Source: Eggerthellales bacterium
GTDB lineage: Bacteria > Actinomycetota > Coriobacteriia > Coriobacteriales > Eggerthellaceae
Assembly: GCA_029101185.1 (NCBI GenBank)
Contig: JAQXQN010000104.1
Span: 1-57,051 of the forward strand
Direction of reading: 5' to 3'
DNA: 57,051 bases
In this document: positions 19,087 to 29,451 of the stretch, in pieces
How positions within the stretch are numbered: the first letter of the stretch is position 1
Layout of the letters: every line of letters begins with the position of its first letter
Notes under the pieces: generated by a model
Database searches by the model: none
What the model was told of the DNA's origin: nothing
What the model saw: only the letters and a program-made list of their open reading frames with translations
Program-made: the position numbers and the translations under genes

Positions 19087-20188
19087 GCTCAAAGATGCGG
19101 CCGTAGAGCTCATTTCCCAGAAGCCAGCCGGAGAAGGTGGGCTTGAATCGGCCGTCCACATGCTCCACCAACCCGTCAGCCACCAGGTCATGGTAGACCT
19201 TCAGCACTCCGGGCAAAAGCAGGGCCGCCTCATTGACCTCCTGATCAGAGACGCCTTGGGTCATGCGCATCTTCATCATCAGGTCCTCAGCCCGCATCTG
19301 CCTGCGATCCAGGTCATCGGTTACGTGGTTGTCCTGCACCCGCATACGCCTGGACTCGTTCTGGGTCATGGTGGCGGCAGAATCCCCCAGTCCCAGGTAA
19401 GGAACGCCAGTCCAATACGCAATATTGTGGCGGCACTCCATACCCGGCTTGGCATAGGAGGCAACCTCGTAGCGATGGAATCCCGCAGGCTCAAGGACGT
19501 TTGGCCCCATGGCCATCATGAGCGCCTCAAGGTCCTCGTCCACATCAGGTAGGGTGCCCGCCACCACCATGTTATGCAGGGGGGTGTGAGGCTCAACCGT
19601 CAACGGATAGATGCTCACGTGGCTCACGCCCAGGTCAACCCCGCAGCTGATGCTGTCCTGGAATACCTCTGCGGTCTGGCCGGGAATGCCGCACATCAGG
19701 TCTATGGACACGTTGTCAAACCGCTCGCGGGCATCCGCCACCGCACGCTTCGCCCTCATGGAGTCATGGACCCGGCCGAGGGTGGAAAGCAACTGGTCAT
19801 CGAAGCTTTGCACCCCGATGGAAAGCCTGTTGACCCCAAGGGCGTACACATCCCTAACAAGCTCAGGGGTCAAGGAATCAGGGTTGGCCTCCATGGTGAA
19901 TTCCACCTGAGGGGTCAGGTTCACCGACAGGCCAATGGTGTAGAGCAGTTTGGTCAGGTGCTTGCTGCCAAGAAAGCTTGGGGTGCCGCCGCCTAAATAG
20001 ATGGTCTTGATCTGGCCGAGCTCCCCTTCCTTTGCCTTACGACGCAGGTCAAGGACGATCCTGTCCACGTACTCAGAAATCACCGGGGAATCCGGGTCTA
20101 CGGCATGGGTGTAAAAGTCGCAATATATGCACCTGCGCTTGCAGAAGGGCAGGTGGATGTAGAGGGCCTGATAGGGATCATGGGGCAT
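19076..20188 (-). CDS. hemW: Radical SAM family heme chaperone HemW
   Basis: ALYIHLPFCKRRCIYCDFYT; TIYLGGGTPS; RLSIGVQSFDDQLLSTLGRVH. Confidence 0.94.
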   Translation of the reverse strand: MPHDPYQALYIHLPFCKRRCIYCDFYTHAVDPDSPVISEYVDRIVLDLRRKAKEGELGQIKTIYLGGGTPSFLGSKHLTKLLYTIGLSVNLTPQVEFTMEANPDSLTPELVRDVYALGVNRLSIGVQSFDDQLLSTLGRVHDSMRAKRAVADARERFDNVSIDLMCGIPGQTAEVFQDSISCGVDLGVSHVSIYPLTVEPHTPLHNMVVAGTLPDVDEDLEALMMAMGPNVLEPAGFHRYEVASYAKPGMECRHNIAYWTGVPYLGLGDSAATMTQNESRRMRVQDNHVTDDLDRRQMRAEDLMMKMRMTQGVSDQEVNEAALLLPGVLKVYHDLVADGLVEHVDGRFKPTFSGWLLGNELYGRIFELAP

Positions 20189-20208
20189 GGGACGCCTCCT
20201 CGAGCAGG

Positions 20209-22014
20209 TTAGTCATCCACCTTCAGGATGGCCATGAACGCCTCCTGGGGGACTTCCACATTGCCGATGGACTTCATCCGCTTCTTGCCCGCCTTCTGCT
20301 TCTCAAGCAGCTTGCGCTTTCGGGAAATGTCGCCGCCGTAGCACTTGGCCAGCACGTCCTTGCGGCGGGCGCGGACGGTCTGCCTAGACAGGATCCTTCC
20401 TCCAACCGCAGCCTGGATGGGCACCTCGAAAAGCTGCTGGGGGATGATCTCCTTAAGCTTCTCGCACAGCACCCGGCCCCGGTCATAGGCCTTGTCCTTG
20501 TGGACAATGAAGCTCAGAGCGTCAATGGGCTTACCGGAAAGCAGGATGTCAAGCTTTTGCAGCTCCCCAGTGCGATACCCAATGAAGTCATAGTCAAGGG
20601 AGGCGTAGCCCTTGGTGCGGCTTTTCAGTTGGTCGAAATAGTCCATGATCAGCTCGGACGAGGGAATCTCCCAGGTCAGCTCCACCGTGGTGGGAGAAAG
20701 GTAGTTCATGTTCTGATACACGCCCCGATGCTGGGTGGTCAGCTCCATAACCGCACCCACGTAATCGGGGGGCACCATGATAGAAGCCCGCATGTAGGGC
20801 TCTTCCACATGGTCAATCTCAGAGGGGTCCGGCATGTCCTGGGGAGAATGGAGGCTGAGCATGGTGCGGTCGGTCTTGAACACGTGGTATTCCACCGACG
20901 GCGCCGTGGCAATAAGGTCCAGCTTGAACTCCCGCTCCAGACGCTCCTTAATCACCTCCATGTGCAGCAGCCCAAGAAAGCCCACGCGAAAACCGAATCC
21001 CAACGCGTGAGAGGTCTCCATCTCCCAGATAAGGGCAGGGTCATTCAGAGAGAGCTTCTCAAGGGCCTCCTTCAGAGGCTCGTACTGATCAGACTCTATG
21101 GGAAACAGTCCGGTATAGACCATGGGCTTGGCCTCCCGATATCCGGGCAGGGCCTCGGTAACGCCGCCCTGCAGATTAGTGATGGTGTCACCAACCCGAG
21201 CCTGGCTCACGTCCTTAAGGCCGGTTACCAGATAGCCCACTTCGCCAACACCCAGGCTCTCCAAAGGTGTCTCCACAGGCCGGCGGCACCCAACCTCCTC
21301 AACCAGGATGCGGGTACCCGCATTAACAAGACAGACCTGATCGCCCTTTTTAATCTGGCCGTCCACCACCCGAATCAGGGCAACCACACCCCGATATGGA
21401 TCGAAGTAGGAGTCAAAGATCAGCGCCCGCAAGGGGGCATCGGGATTGCCCTGGGGTGCGGGGATCAGATGCACCACCGCCTCAAGCAGGTCAGGCACGC
21501 CCTCTCCGGTCTTGCCGGAGGCAAGGATGGCGTCATCGGCGGGGATGGCAAGGCCGTCCTCAATCTCCTCCTTCCCCCGATCGGGCTCTGCGGAGGGATG
21601 GTCAATCTTGTTGATCAGGGGCACGTTCTCAAGGTCTGCGTTCATGGCCATCATGGCGTTGGCCACCGTCTGGGCCTCCACGCCCTGGGTGGCGTCAACC
21701 ACCAGCACAGCGCCCTCGCAGGCGGCCAGAGAGCGGCTCACCTCATAGGTGAAGTCCACATGGCCTGGGGTGTCGATCAGGTTGAACTGGTAGGTGACCC
21801 CGTCTTCGGAGGTGTAATCCACCCGAACGGCCTGGCTTTTGATGGTGATGCCCCGCTCGCGCTCAATATCCATGCTGTCAAGGAGCTGCTCGGTCATGTC
21901 CCGCTTTGAGACGGTGCCCGTTAGCTCAAGAATACGGTCGGACAAGGTGGACTTGCCGTGGTCGATATGGGCGATGATGCTGAAGTTTCTGATGAGTTGG
22001 GGATCCATGCTCAT
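20209..22014 (-). CDS. lepA: Elongation factor 4 (LepA)
   Basis: [25 protein letters not shown]...[23 protein letters not shown]-terminal EF4 domain. Confidence 0.97.
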   Translation of the reverse strand: MSMDPQLIRNFSIIAHIDHGKSTLSDRILELTGTVSKRDMTEQLLDSMDIERERGITIKSQAVRVDYTSEDGVTYQFNLIDTPGHVDFTYEVSRSLAACEGAVLVVDATQGVEAQTVANAMMAMNADLENVPLINKIDHPSAEPDRGKEEIEDGLAIPADDAILASGKTGEGVPDLLEAVVHLIPAPQGNPDAPLRALIFDSYFDPYRGVVALIRVVDGQIKKGDQVCLVNAGTRILVEEVGCRRPVETPLESLGVGEVGYLVTGLKDVSQARVGDTITNLQGGVTEALPGYREAKPMVYTGLFPIESDQYEPLKEALEKLSLNDPALIWEMETSHALGFGFRVGFLGLLHMEVIKERLEREFKLDLIATAPSVEYHVFKTDRTMLSLHSPQDMPDPSEIDHVEEPYMRASIMVPPDYVGAVMELTTQHRGVYQNMNYLSPTTVELTWEIPSSELIMDYFDQLKSRTKGYASLDYDFIGYRTGELQKLDILLSGKPIDALSFIVHKDKAYDRGRVLCEKLKEIIPQQLFEVPIQAAVGGRILSRQTVRARRKDVLAKCYGGDISRKRKLLEKQKAGKKRMKSIGNVEVPQEAFMAILKVDD

Positions 22015-22116
22015 GCGCTGCCTTCTCACTCCCTCGTGCGATTCCTGCGGCGCAACCTCTGCGCCTGGTGATTTCTCTCTGCCTGCGGCCGTAGGCGCAG
22101 GTCCGATTATGCGCCC

Positions 22117-22731
22117 TTACTGCTCCTGGCGCTGGTACTCCCAGAACTCGGCGACATAGCGGTTGATGACCGCCTTCAAATCCGACATGCCTTGTCCGCT
22201 TTCCGACGAAGTGACCACCATGTCCACTTCGTCAGGGGCAAAGCCCAGTTGCTTGCGGATGGCGTTCATCTGCCTGATCTGCTGATTCTTGGACAGTTTG
22301 TCCGCCTTGGTCAGACAGATGACAAAGGGAAGCTCGCAGGCCACCAGAAATTCGATCATCTGCTCGTCAAGGGCGGATGCAGGATGGCGGATGTCCACCA
22401 GCGACACCACCAGGGCAAAGGCCCGCTCCTGGTTGAAGTAGCCTTCAATCATCTCCGTCCAGCGGCCTTTTTCTGACTTGGACACCTGGGCGTACCCGTA
22501 TCCAGGCAGATCCACGAAGTCCACGTCCTCGCACTGGAAGAAGTTAATAGTGGAGGTCTTGCCGGGCTTTGAGGAGACCTTGGCAAGGGCCTTGCGGTTG
22601 AAGAACTTGTTAAGCAGGGAGGACTTGCCCACATTGGAACGGCCCACAAAGGAGACCTCTGGGCGCACCGAGGGCTTCAGCTGCTGGGAGGTGCCGTACG
22701 CGGCGGTGAACTGTACCTTGTTGTAATTCAT
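22117..22731 (-). CDS. engB: Ribosome biogenesis GTP-binding protein YihA/YsxC
   Basis: RPEVSFVGRSNVGKSSLLNKFFNRKALAKVSSKPGKTSTINFF. Confidence 0.96.
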   Translation of the reverse strand: MNYNKVQFTAAYGTSQQLKPSVRPEVSFVGRSNVGKSSLLNKFFNRKALAKVSSKPGKTSTINFFQCEDVDFVDLPGYGYAQVSKSEKGRWTEMIEGYFNQERAFALVVSLVDIRHPASALDEQMIEFLVACELPFVICLTKADKLSKNQQIRQMNAIRKQLGFAPDEVDMVVTSSESGQGMSDLKAVINRYVAEFWEYQRQEQ

Positions 22732-22900
22732 CTATCACTCCTGACCGTTGCCTGACCTATGGGCCAGGGCGGAAAAATGCGAAATTGCAAATGATGATTG
22801 TACCGCAGGCAGGGCGATTTCCCTGTATGTTCAGCCCCTGGGGCCTAGGTATCGCGAAAAAACCCAAGAGTCGGATTTTTCTGTAGGATATGAGAATCCT

Positions 22901-22929
22901 TTGACGTGGGCGAATAACAATCGTATAGT
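22901..22929 (+). promoter_or_regulatory. Sigma70-type promoter candidate upstream of rpsT
   Basis: TTGACG-17 nt-TATAGT on + strand, about 140 bp before rpsT. Confidence 0.6.
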
Positions 22930-23065
22930 TCTTTTTCGGCGCTTTGTCTGGGCGAATCGCCAAAAATGTCGACGTAAAGTCGTAGAAAACTCAAACGGCC
23001 TGTGATAGACTCTTGCAGCTATTGCATAAGGCCCTACACCGTTTCACATACTGGAGGAAAAAACA

Positions 23066-23332
23066 GTGGCTAACATTAAGAGTCAGAAGAAGCGCATCAT
23101 CACCGCCGAGAAGGCCCGTATGCGCAACCGCGCCTACAAAGCAGAGCTGAAGACCGCCGTCCGTCGTGTCCGTGAGGCCGTCGCCTCCAACGACGCCGAG
23201 AAGGCCCTCGCTGCCGCTCAGAAGGCTTGCCGTCTCATGGACAAGGCTGCCTCCAAGGGCATCATCCACAAGAACCAGGCTGCCAACCGCAAGTCCGGCG
23301 TTATGGCTCTGGTCAACGGTATGGCCAAATAA
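23066..23332 (+). CDS. rpsT: 30S ribosomal protein S20
   Basis: [42 protein letters not shown] tggaggaaaa. Confidence 0.97.
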   Translation: MANIKSQKKRIITAEKARMRNRAYKAELKTAVRRVREAVASNDAEKALAAAQKACRLMDKAASKGIIHKNQAANRKSGVMALVNGMAK

Positions 23333-23358
23333 CTCCAGCCATCCTTTGCTTTGATTGA

Positions 23359-23386
23359 CAAGCCCCCGGTTGCGGGGGCTTTTTTA
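23359..23386 (+). terminator. Rho-independent terminator after rpsT
   Basis: AAGCCCCCG-GTTG-CGGGGGCTTTTTT. Confidence 0.93.
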
Positions 23387-23426
23387 TGTCCTTATATCCC
23401 AAAGGGCATGACTTGACAGGCTGACA

Positions 23427-24407
23427 CTATGACCTGGTCGGCTTTTTCACCACCGTATCAACCACCCAGTCAAGAAATACCCCCATGGCATCGGAGGTGG
23501 ATTTCATGGCCCGCTCGCAATCCCTTGCGGAAGACAAGCTGCGCCGCAGCTCCGAGGTGCCCCATTTCTTGGCCCATCCGTAATGGTTCTTGTAGCGCCA
23601 TTCGGGGGCCTTGAAGTAGGTGGCCCAGCTCTTCACATCCTTGATCCCCCGTCGGGCAAGGCCATGACAGATTAGTAGCTCCCTGAGCCGATTCTCGCAG
23701 GCGGCCATCAGAGCATAGGGAGAGGCGGATTCCATGGTGCCAAGCACCTTCAGACATCCCTGCAGGTCCCGATTGGCAAAGGCATCGGTGAAATCCCAGG
23801 TCTTTGCCTGAGAGGTGCGTGCGACGAGGGCCTCAACCTCTCGAGGGCCTACCGGCTGGTTTCCCACGTGAGAGACAGAGAGTTTTTTCAGCTCCGCGTC
23901 AATATGGACGGTGTTCTCCCCCACCAGCTCCACCAGCCGAGCCGCCCCATCTGCGCTTAGGACAAACCCGTATGCCGTAGCCATCTGCCTGACCTGGGCA
24001 GGAAGCTCGTACTTCTTAAGCGGGTCGCAGCCGATCACCGCGGTTTTACCCACGGCGGCAGCAGCCTTATACAACCGGGTGGTCTTCTTGAGACCCTCAG
24101 CCACCATACACAGCACCGTGGTGGGGCAGGGCTCCTTCAGGTAGGAGACCAAAGCCTCGCTATCCGCCTTAAGCATCTGGTCAACATCGGTGACCACCAC
24201 CAGCCGCACGTCACTAGCAAAGGGAAGGGTCAGGCACGCGCCCACAATCTCATCCCCGGACGCTTCGCCGCCTACGAAACTATCGCTATTAAAATCCAGA
24301 TCGCAGACCTGAGAGACGCGGGTGCGCAACTTCTCAAGGGCCTTCTGTCGTTTCAGGCCATCCGTGCCAACGATAAGATATGCGGGAAGTAGGTTCTGTT
24401 CGCTCAT
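23427..24407 (-). CDS. holA: DNA polymerase III subunit delta
   Basis: AYLIVGTDGLKRQKALEKLRTRV..., delta-family C-terminal region; start trimmed to MSEQNLLPAYL. Confidence 0.88.
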   Translation of the reverse strand: MSEQNLLPAYLIVGTDGLKRQKALEKLRTRVSQVCDLDFNSDSFVGGEASGDEIVGACLTLPFASDVRLVVVTDVDQMLKADSEALVSYLKEPCPTTVLCMVAEGLKKTTRLYKAAAAVGKTAVIGCDPLKKYELPAQVRQMATAYGFVLSADGAARLVELVGENTVHIDAELKKLSVSHVGNQPVGPREVEALVARTSQAKTWDFTDAFANRDLQGCLKVLGTMESASPYALMAACENRLRELLICHGLARRGIKDVKSWATYFKAPEWRYKNHYGWAKKWGTSELRRSLSSARDCERAMKSTSDAMGVFLDWVVDTVVKKPTRS

Positions 24408-24484
24408 GCCCGTAAGTCTACCACCGCCCGGGCAGCCCACCTCCCGCAGGCCCCAATCTTCACCCACGAACCCGGGGCAAACAC

Positions 24485-26683
24485 TTACGTATACACCACT
24501 ATCCCCTCCTCCCTACATACGCACGTGATATCCCCACTCAAATCTGTTCGGTACACATCGGCGCCAGCCTGGAAAAACGCCTGGAGGGTTGATTCAGCGG
24601 GATGTCCGTAGCGGTTGTGTGCCCCCACGCTTATCAGGCATATCGAAGGGTCCAGGGCACACGCCAGCTCAGGGGTGATGCCCGCCCTGCTTCCGTGGTG
24701 TCCCGCCTTAAAGACATCCACCCCCGCAAGGTCCGGATTATCTGCCAGCATGTCCTCTATTTGTTCGGCCTCCGCATCTCCCGTAAGAAGCACCCGGGAA
24801 TCAGCCCTTCCATCTCCATTGGCATCATGGGACACCAGCAGACACAGGCTATCCCCATTGCCTCCATCCTCAAACTCTCGAGGCCCAATGACCTGACAGG
24901 AAAATCTGCCCACCTTGATGCACTGCCCAAGGCCAAGTTCCACCATCTCTGCGGGAGTGTCTTGGGTAATGGATACGCGCAGGTCCTGACAACCCTGGCA
25001 TTGACAATCCCCAAGACCGTCTGCCACAAACACCACACCGCCAGACAGCAGCGGACGCAGCGCGGGAAGGCTTGCGCAGTGATCCGCATCCGGATGGGTA
25101 ATCACCACCCCGTCAAGATGAAACACCCCCGCCCGGGCAAGGGCCGCGAGCAGATCCTCGTCTTGCTGCCCAGTATCCACCAGCAACGCACTCGAGTCAC
25201 TGGTGATAAGGATGGCATCCCCCTGACCCACATCGCAGCAGACAATTCTGTCAGGGGCAAGCCGCAGGCTTACACCTGCACCGATAATCCCACAGACCAG
25301 CAAGCCCGCCATCACCCATCGCACCGTACTACCCCGCGCCTGAGGCCATAGGATCCACAAGGCGCAGACCCCGCATCCCAGGGCCAACCCCAATACCGGG
25401 CCATTGCCTGAAAGGGGCACACTCGCACAAGGCACGCACGCCATCAGGTGCACCAGAGAGCAGAACAGGTCTGCACACTTCGTCATCAGCCATACCAGGC
25501 CATCCCCAAGGGGAGGGGCAAGGCCGCACAGGACAAGGGAGACAAACCCGCCCACGATAAGCACCACAAACACCGGCGCGGCCATCAGGTTTGACAGCGG
25601 GGAGATAAGGCTGAATCTGCTAAACAGCTCCACCGTCACCGGAAGAATGATGAAATTAGCAGCCAGAGTGAGCGCCAGGCTTTGGATCAAAAACCCAAAC
25701 CTTGCGCCAAAGGCCGCCTGCAACCAGCTTTCCAGAAGCGGAGTGAGCAGCACGATTCCGGCTGTCGAGAGTGCCGAGAGCAAGAATGACACGGATAGGG
25801 CGCTTCGGGGATTTACAAGCAACAGCAGGCACACACACGCCCCCAGGTTTGACAAGGGCGCGGCACGCCTGCCAGCAAACACCGAGCACAAACCCACCAA
25901 TGACATAAGCGCCGCACGTAACACTGGAGCAGACAAGCCTGTGAACAGGGCGTAGACGGCATACACCCCAGAGAGCACCCCCACTTTCATCCTCCGGGGA
26001 GCATTCATCCGCCCAAGGAGCAGCCCAATTCCTGCCCCGACAATGCTTAAATGGGCCCCAGAAACGGCCACCATGTGGGCAAGTCCCACCACCTTCACGT
26101 CCTCATACAGCCCGCTTTCGCTCAGCGCGCCCCTGTCCCCCATCAGCACCGCACGCAGCAGAGCCATACCCGTGGATTGGTCAAGAGACATACGCTCCAC
26201 CGCCCACCTGCGAAAGGAAAGCACCACGGCGAAGGGTCCTTGGGGCACCGAGGCGTCCAGGTCATAAAGGCGCACCTGAGCGCAGACCCCCTCCGTAAGG
26301 GCCCGCTGAGCCTGGATAGGGCTGACCTCAGAGATTTCAAGGCGGGCCCGAACCCGCTCGTTTGCCAGAAGGCGCCGCCCCTCATAGTGGCCGTACATCC
26401 TGCACCGCTGACCGTCGGGGCCAACCACCTCCACCGTACACTGCATACCCCCGTAGGCGCTCACCCGGGCGTCCTGTGTGGCAATAACCACGCAGGGCTC
26501 GTCCGAGCCTAGGGAAGCAATCCCGGCAGGGACTTGGGGCGTAATCGCATCGGGACAAATCTGGCACGCCCCCCAAAAGCCCAAAGCGATGCCGAGCCAT
26601 ATGACAACCGCAGCCACGAAGGTTGCAGGCACCGGGGGACGTGGGGGAAACTCCCTGCGCGAAGCGTCCTTTCCTACACGCAT
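24485..26683 (-). CDS. comEC: ComEC/Rec2 DNA internalization channel with C-terminal metallo-beta-lactamase domain
   Basis: GLAHMVAVSGAHLSIVGAGIG competence domain; C-terminal GQGDAILITSDSSALLVDTG, VVITHPDADHCAS, VFKAGHHGSRAGI. Confidence 0.96.
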   Translation of the reverse strand: MRVGKDASRREFPPRPPVPATFVAAVVIWLGIALGFWGACQICPDAITPQVPAGIASLGSDEPCVVIATQDARVSAYGGMQCTVEVVGPDGQRCRMYGHYEGRRLLANERVRARLEISEVSPIQAQRALTEGVCAQVRLYDLDASVPQGPFAVVLSFRRWAVERMSLDQSTGMALLRAVLMGDRGALSESGLYEDVKVVGLAHMVAVSGAHLSIVGAGIGLLLGRMNAPRRMKVGVLSGVYAVYALFTGLSAPVLRAALMSLVGLCSVFAGRRAAPLSNLGACVCLLLLVNPRSALSVSFLLSALSTAGIVLLTPLLESWLQAAFGARFGFLIQSLALTLAANFIILPVTVELFSRFSLISPLSNLMAAPVFVVLIVGGFVSLVLCGLAPPLGDGLVWLMTKCADLFCSLVHLMACVPCASVPLSGNGPVLGLALGCGVCALWILWPQARGSTVRWVMAGLLVCGIIGAGVSLRLAPDRIVCCDVGQGDAILITSDSSALLVDTGQQDEDLLAALARAGVFHLDGVVITHPDADHCASLPALRPLLSGGVVFVADGLGDCQCQGCQDLRVSITQDTPAEMVELGLGQCIKVGRFSCQVIGPREFEDGGNGDSLCLLVSHDANGDGRADSRVLLTGDAEAEQIEDMLADNPDLAGVDVFKAGHHGSRAGITPELACALDPSICLISVGAHNRYGHPAESTLQAFFQAGADVYRTDLSGDITCVCREEGIVVYT

Positions 26684-27558
26684 ATCAGGTCCTTGACCTT
26701 GGCAAACTTCTTCTCCCCAATGCCGTCCACCTGCATCAGGTCCTCAATGGACGCAAATCCCCCGCTTGATTCCCTATAAGAGATGATGGCCGCCGCCGTG
26801 GCGGGACCAACCCCCGGCAGAGTCTCAAGTGTGGCCGCATCAGCCCTGTTCAGGTTCACCAATCCCCCCGAAACGCCGGTCTGCTGACCCGAAGAACCTG
26901 ACCCAGACCCGCCCTGCCCTGAACCAGACGCCTGGATGCCTGCTGCACTGGAGCCTGCAAAGGGAGAAGAAGCCACCCCTCCCGATGCGTCCACCTCCTC
27001 CCGGCTCGGGACATACACCCGCTCCCCATCCCCTACTTCTCGCGCAAGATTGAGTCCATCAGCGCAGGCATTGCTGGAAAAGCCTCCCGCCGCCGCAACC
27101 GCATCCGCCACCCGTGCGCCCTCCATCAGCACATACACTCCGGCGGCGTTCACTTCGCCAGCCACATGCACGCAAATCCTGCCCGATTCCTGCACCTGAG
27201 CCTGGTCTCCAGGGGTATAGGGGCCCATCCGATTAGAAGAACCCTCATCGGATTGGGACCCATCGGAATCCTGCGGCGTCTCATCTAGGCCGCGCGACTG
27301 AACAACGCCACGCGCTACTTCACCCATATGGGATACCGCCTGGACAAATCCCTCGTCGGATTGCCCCCGACTGCCATATGAGAAGGACTGACCCTGCAGA
27401 CTTGGCATGAAGGCCCAAAGGGCCGCCACCACGGCCACCAGGCCAAGCAGCATAGCCCCCATCACCTGGGGACGTTTCGCTATCTGGTCCCGAATACCCA
27501 CGAAGACCTGGGTCCAGAATTGGGTTTTCGTTACACGTTTGCCGTCATATACAACCAT
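26674..27558 (-). CDS. comEA: ComEA family DNA-binding competence protein (SLBB + HhH)
   Basis: VHVAGEVNAAGVYVLMEGARVADAVAAAGG and NLNRADAATLETLPGVGPATAAAIISYRESSGGFASIEDLMQVDGIGEKKFAKVKDLI. Start at 27558 preferred because of RBS AAGGAGGCAGCC-ATG. Confidence 0.95.
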   Translation of the reverse strand: MVVYDGKRVTKTQFWTQVFVGIRDQIAKRPQVMGAMLLGLVAVVAALWAFMPSLQGQSFSYGSRGQSDEGFVQAVSHMGEVARGVVQSRGLDETPQDSDGSQSDEGSSNRMGPYTPGDQAQVQESGRICVHVAGEVNAAGVYVLMEGARVADAVAAAGGFSSNACADGLNLAREVGDGERVYVPSREEVDASGGVASSPFAGSSAAGIQASGSGQGGSGSGSSGQQTGVSGGLVNLNRADAATLETLPGVGPATAAAIISYRESSGGFASIEDLMQVDGIGEKKFAKVKDLICV

Positions 27559-27585
27559 GGCTGCCTCCTTAGAGACAGCCATGTT

Positions 27586-27640
27586 CTCAGGTCAATCTTT
27601 CAAATGGATAAGCGGCGCCTGTCAGGTTCTTATCACCCAC
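27586..27640 (-). promoter_or_regulatory. Conserved element upstream of comEA-comEC, shared with yraN-comM-dprA
   Basis: + strand caggtcaATCTTTCAAATGgATaAGCGGcgcCTGtcagGTTCtTatcaccc; same spaced blocks as 10974-11026. Confidence 0.65.
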
Positions 27641-27709
27641 TACACCCAGGGTCCATCACAGACCTTTCAAACTCCCATCACCGGTCTGCACAACCCCAAC
27701 AGAACTGTC

Positions 27710-29047
27710 TCAGATTTCCCGCAGGATTCCATCAAGGCTCCCCTGGGGTTCCAAGCCCCCGCAGCCATCCAGGCCCTCCTGCGCATCCAGCCGCTCCCGG
27801 GCATTTCGGGCGTCCACGGCAAACCCGTAACTCCCATCAGGCATCTTGCAATAGGAGGAGGGGCACCTATACACGTGCTCCTCCGCGCTGCGGCACAACT
27901 CCTTAACCCACTGGTCAAGGGGAAGGGCTGCCTCCGCCTCCTCGATCTCGGCAATCTTTCCATGGGTCTCAGGGCTGCGGGGCATGAACAGGGTGCAGCA
28001 GTCCGCCGCAGGGGTGCTGGAAATCTCAAAGGTTCCCAGCTTCTGGGCGTCGGCGATAATTTCCAGTTTGTCGCAGCCAATCAGCGGCCTGAGAATCTGC
28101 ATGGAGGTTGCCGCCTGGGTGCAGGCCAGATTGTCCAAAGTCTGGCTGGCAACCTGACCGAGACTCTCCCCGGTGACCAGCGCCTTGGCCCCCTCCCTCC
28201 GGGCAATCCGCGTTGCCACCCGCATCATCAAACGCCGGTAAATCAGAATCCGCAACTGAGGCGGGACCATTGCCGCAATCTGGCGCTGGTAATCGCCAAA
28301 GGGAACCACAAACATCCTGGCCACGCCGCCAAACTCCTCAAGCACATGGCAGATGTCATCCGCCAGGTACTCGGATGTGTCCACGGTCTGGGGCCTGCCG
28401 GAGAAGTGCACCGCCAGACAGGTAGCCCCCCGCCGAGCCATGCGCCACATGGCGACCGGAGAATCGATGCCACTTGAAAGCAGGCATACAACCTTGCCCG
28501 CAGTGCCCACAGGCAGCCCCCCAATTCCCGGCACGCTGCGGGCGTACACGTAGCAGCGGCCCTGGACCACTTCCACATGAACCTCCACATCGGCGCCTTT
28601 CATCCGCACCTTTTTATCGGGAAACCTCCCACACAGGTACTCCCCCACCAGTTGGTTCATCTCCATGGAGTCAATGGGGAAGTCCGTATGGCTACGCTTT
28701 GCCACAACTTTCCAGGTGTCGAAGTTCCCTGCCTCCCGCAGGGCCCGCTCTGCAGCCCGGTTCATGACCTGGATGTCTCTCTGGCATGAAAAACCGCAGC
28801 TCACTCGAGCAACCCCGGGAACCTTGCACAGCAGGTCCACGTCAAAAGACACCCGATCTTCACAGGCGTCATCCTTATATATGACCAGGATGCGACCGGA
28901 AATCATCATGACCCGTTCCACATAGTCCCGATCATGGAGCAGCGAGTCCACATTGTGCATCAGCTTGCGCTCGAATGCCTTACGGTTGTGGCCCTTAAGC
29001 GCCAACTCGTGATAATGGACCAACGTGATGCGCTGGAAGTTCTCCAA
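27710..29047 (-). CDS. thiI: tRNA 4-thiouridine synthase ThiI
   Basis: ALKGHNRKAFERKLMHNV, THUMP domain, CLLSSGIDSPVAMWRMARRG. Confidence 0.96.
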   Translation of the reverse strand: MENFQRITLVHYHELALKGHNRKAFERKLMHNVDSLLHDRDYVERVMMISGRILVIYKDDACEDRVSFDVDLLCKVPGVARVSCGFSCQRDIQVMNRAAERALREAGNFDTWKVVAKRSHTDFPIDSMEMNQLVGEYLCGRFPDKKVRMKGADVEVHVEVVQGRCYVYARSVPGIGGLPVGTAGKVVCLLSSGIDSPVAMWRMARRGATCLAVHFSGRPQTVDTSEYLADDICHVLEEFGGVARMFVVPFGDYQRQIAAMVPPQLRILIYRRLMMRVATRIARREGAKALVTGESLGQVASQTLDNLACTQAATSMQILRPLIGCDKLEIIADAQKLGTFEISSTPAADCCTLFMPRSPETHGKIAEIEEAEAALPLDQWVKELCRSAEEHVYRCPSSYCKMPDGSYGFAVDARNARERLDAQEGLDGCGGLEPQGSLDGILREI

Positions 29048-29077
29048 AACTCAACCCTTTCCCTGGTGGTGCCGATG

Positions 29078-29123
29078 AAAAAGCCCCCCGATTGCGCGCC
29101 AGGGCGCCATCCGGGAGGCTTTC
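29078..29123 (-). terminator. Terminator after rpoZ
   Basis: Minus strand AAAGCCTCCCGgatGGCGCcctgGCGCgcaatCGGGGGGCTTTTTC. Confidence 0.75.
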
Positions 29124-29187
29124 AGATCATCCCCGCACGTAGCGTGCGATACAAGGCGCCGAAGCAAACCTCGGGCCAAGGCCGCGT

Positions 29188-29448
29188 TTAGTGCTCGGAG
29201 ACGTTGATGGTGTCGGAATCGTAGGAAACCTCGCCACGGGAGATCTCGGAGAAGGCCATGGACAGGGGCTTTTTGCCGGATGCCTTGGCAATCTCCACCT
29301 GGCTGTCAACCTTGATGGCGCGCTCACGCTGGCCACGCATCATGTCATTGATGTCATGGGCCCGCTTGGATGCCAGGGCGCACAACAGGAAGCGGTCATT
29401 GTCCGCCTGGTCAAGCAGCTGGTCAATCTTGGGTTCAATAATGCTCAT
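29188..29448 (-). CDS. rpoZ: DNA-directed RNA polymerase subunit omega
   Basis: EPKIDQLLDQADNDRFLLCALASKRAHDINDMMRGQRERA. Confidence 0.92.
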   Translation of the reverse strand: MSIIEPKIDQLLDQADNDRFLLCALASKRAHDINDMMRGQRERAIKVDSQVEIAKASGKKPLSMAFSEISRGEVSYDSDTINVSEH

Positions 29449-29451
29449 GCT

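Noticed and set aside
20032-21909. 625-aa + strand ORF antisense to lepA, and similar long + ORFs (e.g. 15807-17366, 39946-41553, 6323-7114)
   Set aside because: Shadow ORFs from GC-rich codon bias opposite strongly recognised genes; no recognisable domain and composition (His/Gly-rich) typical of antisense translation.
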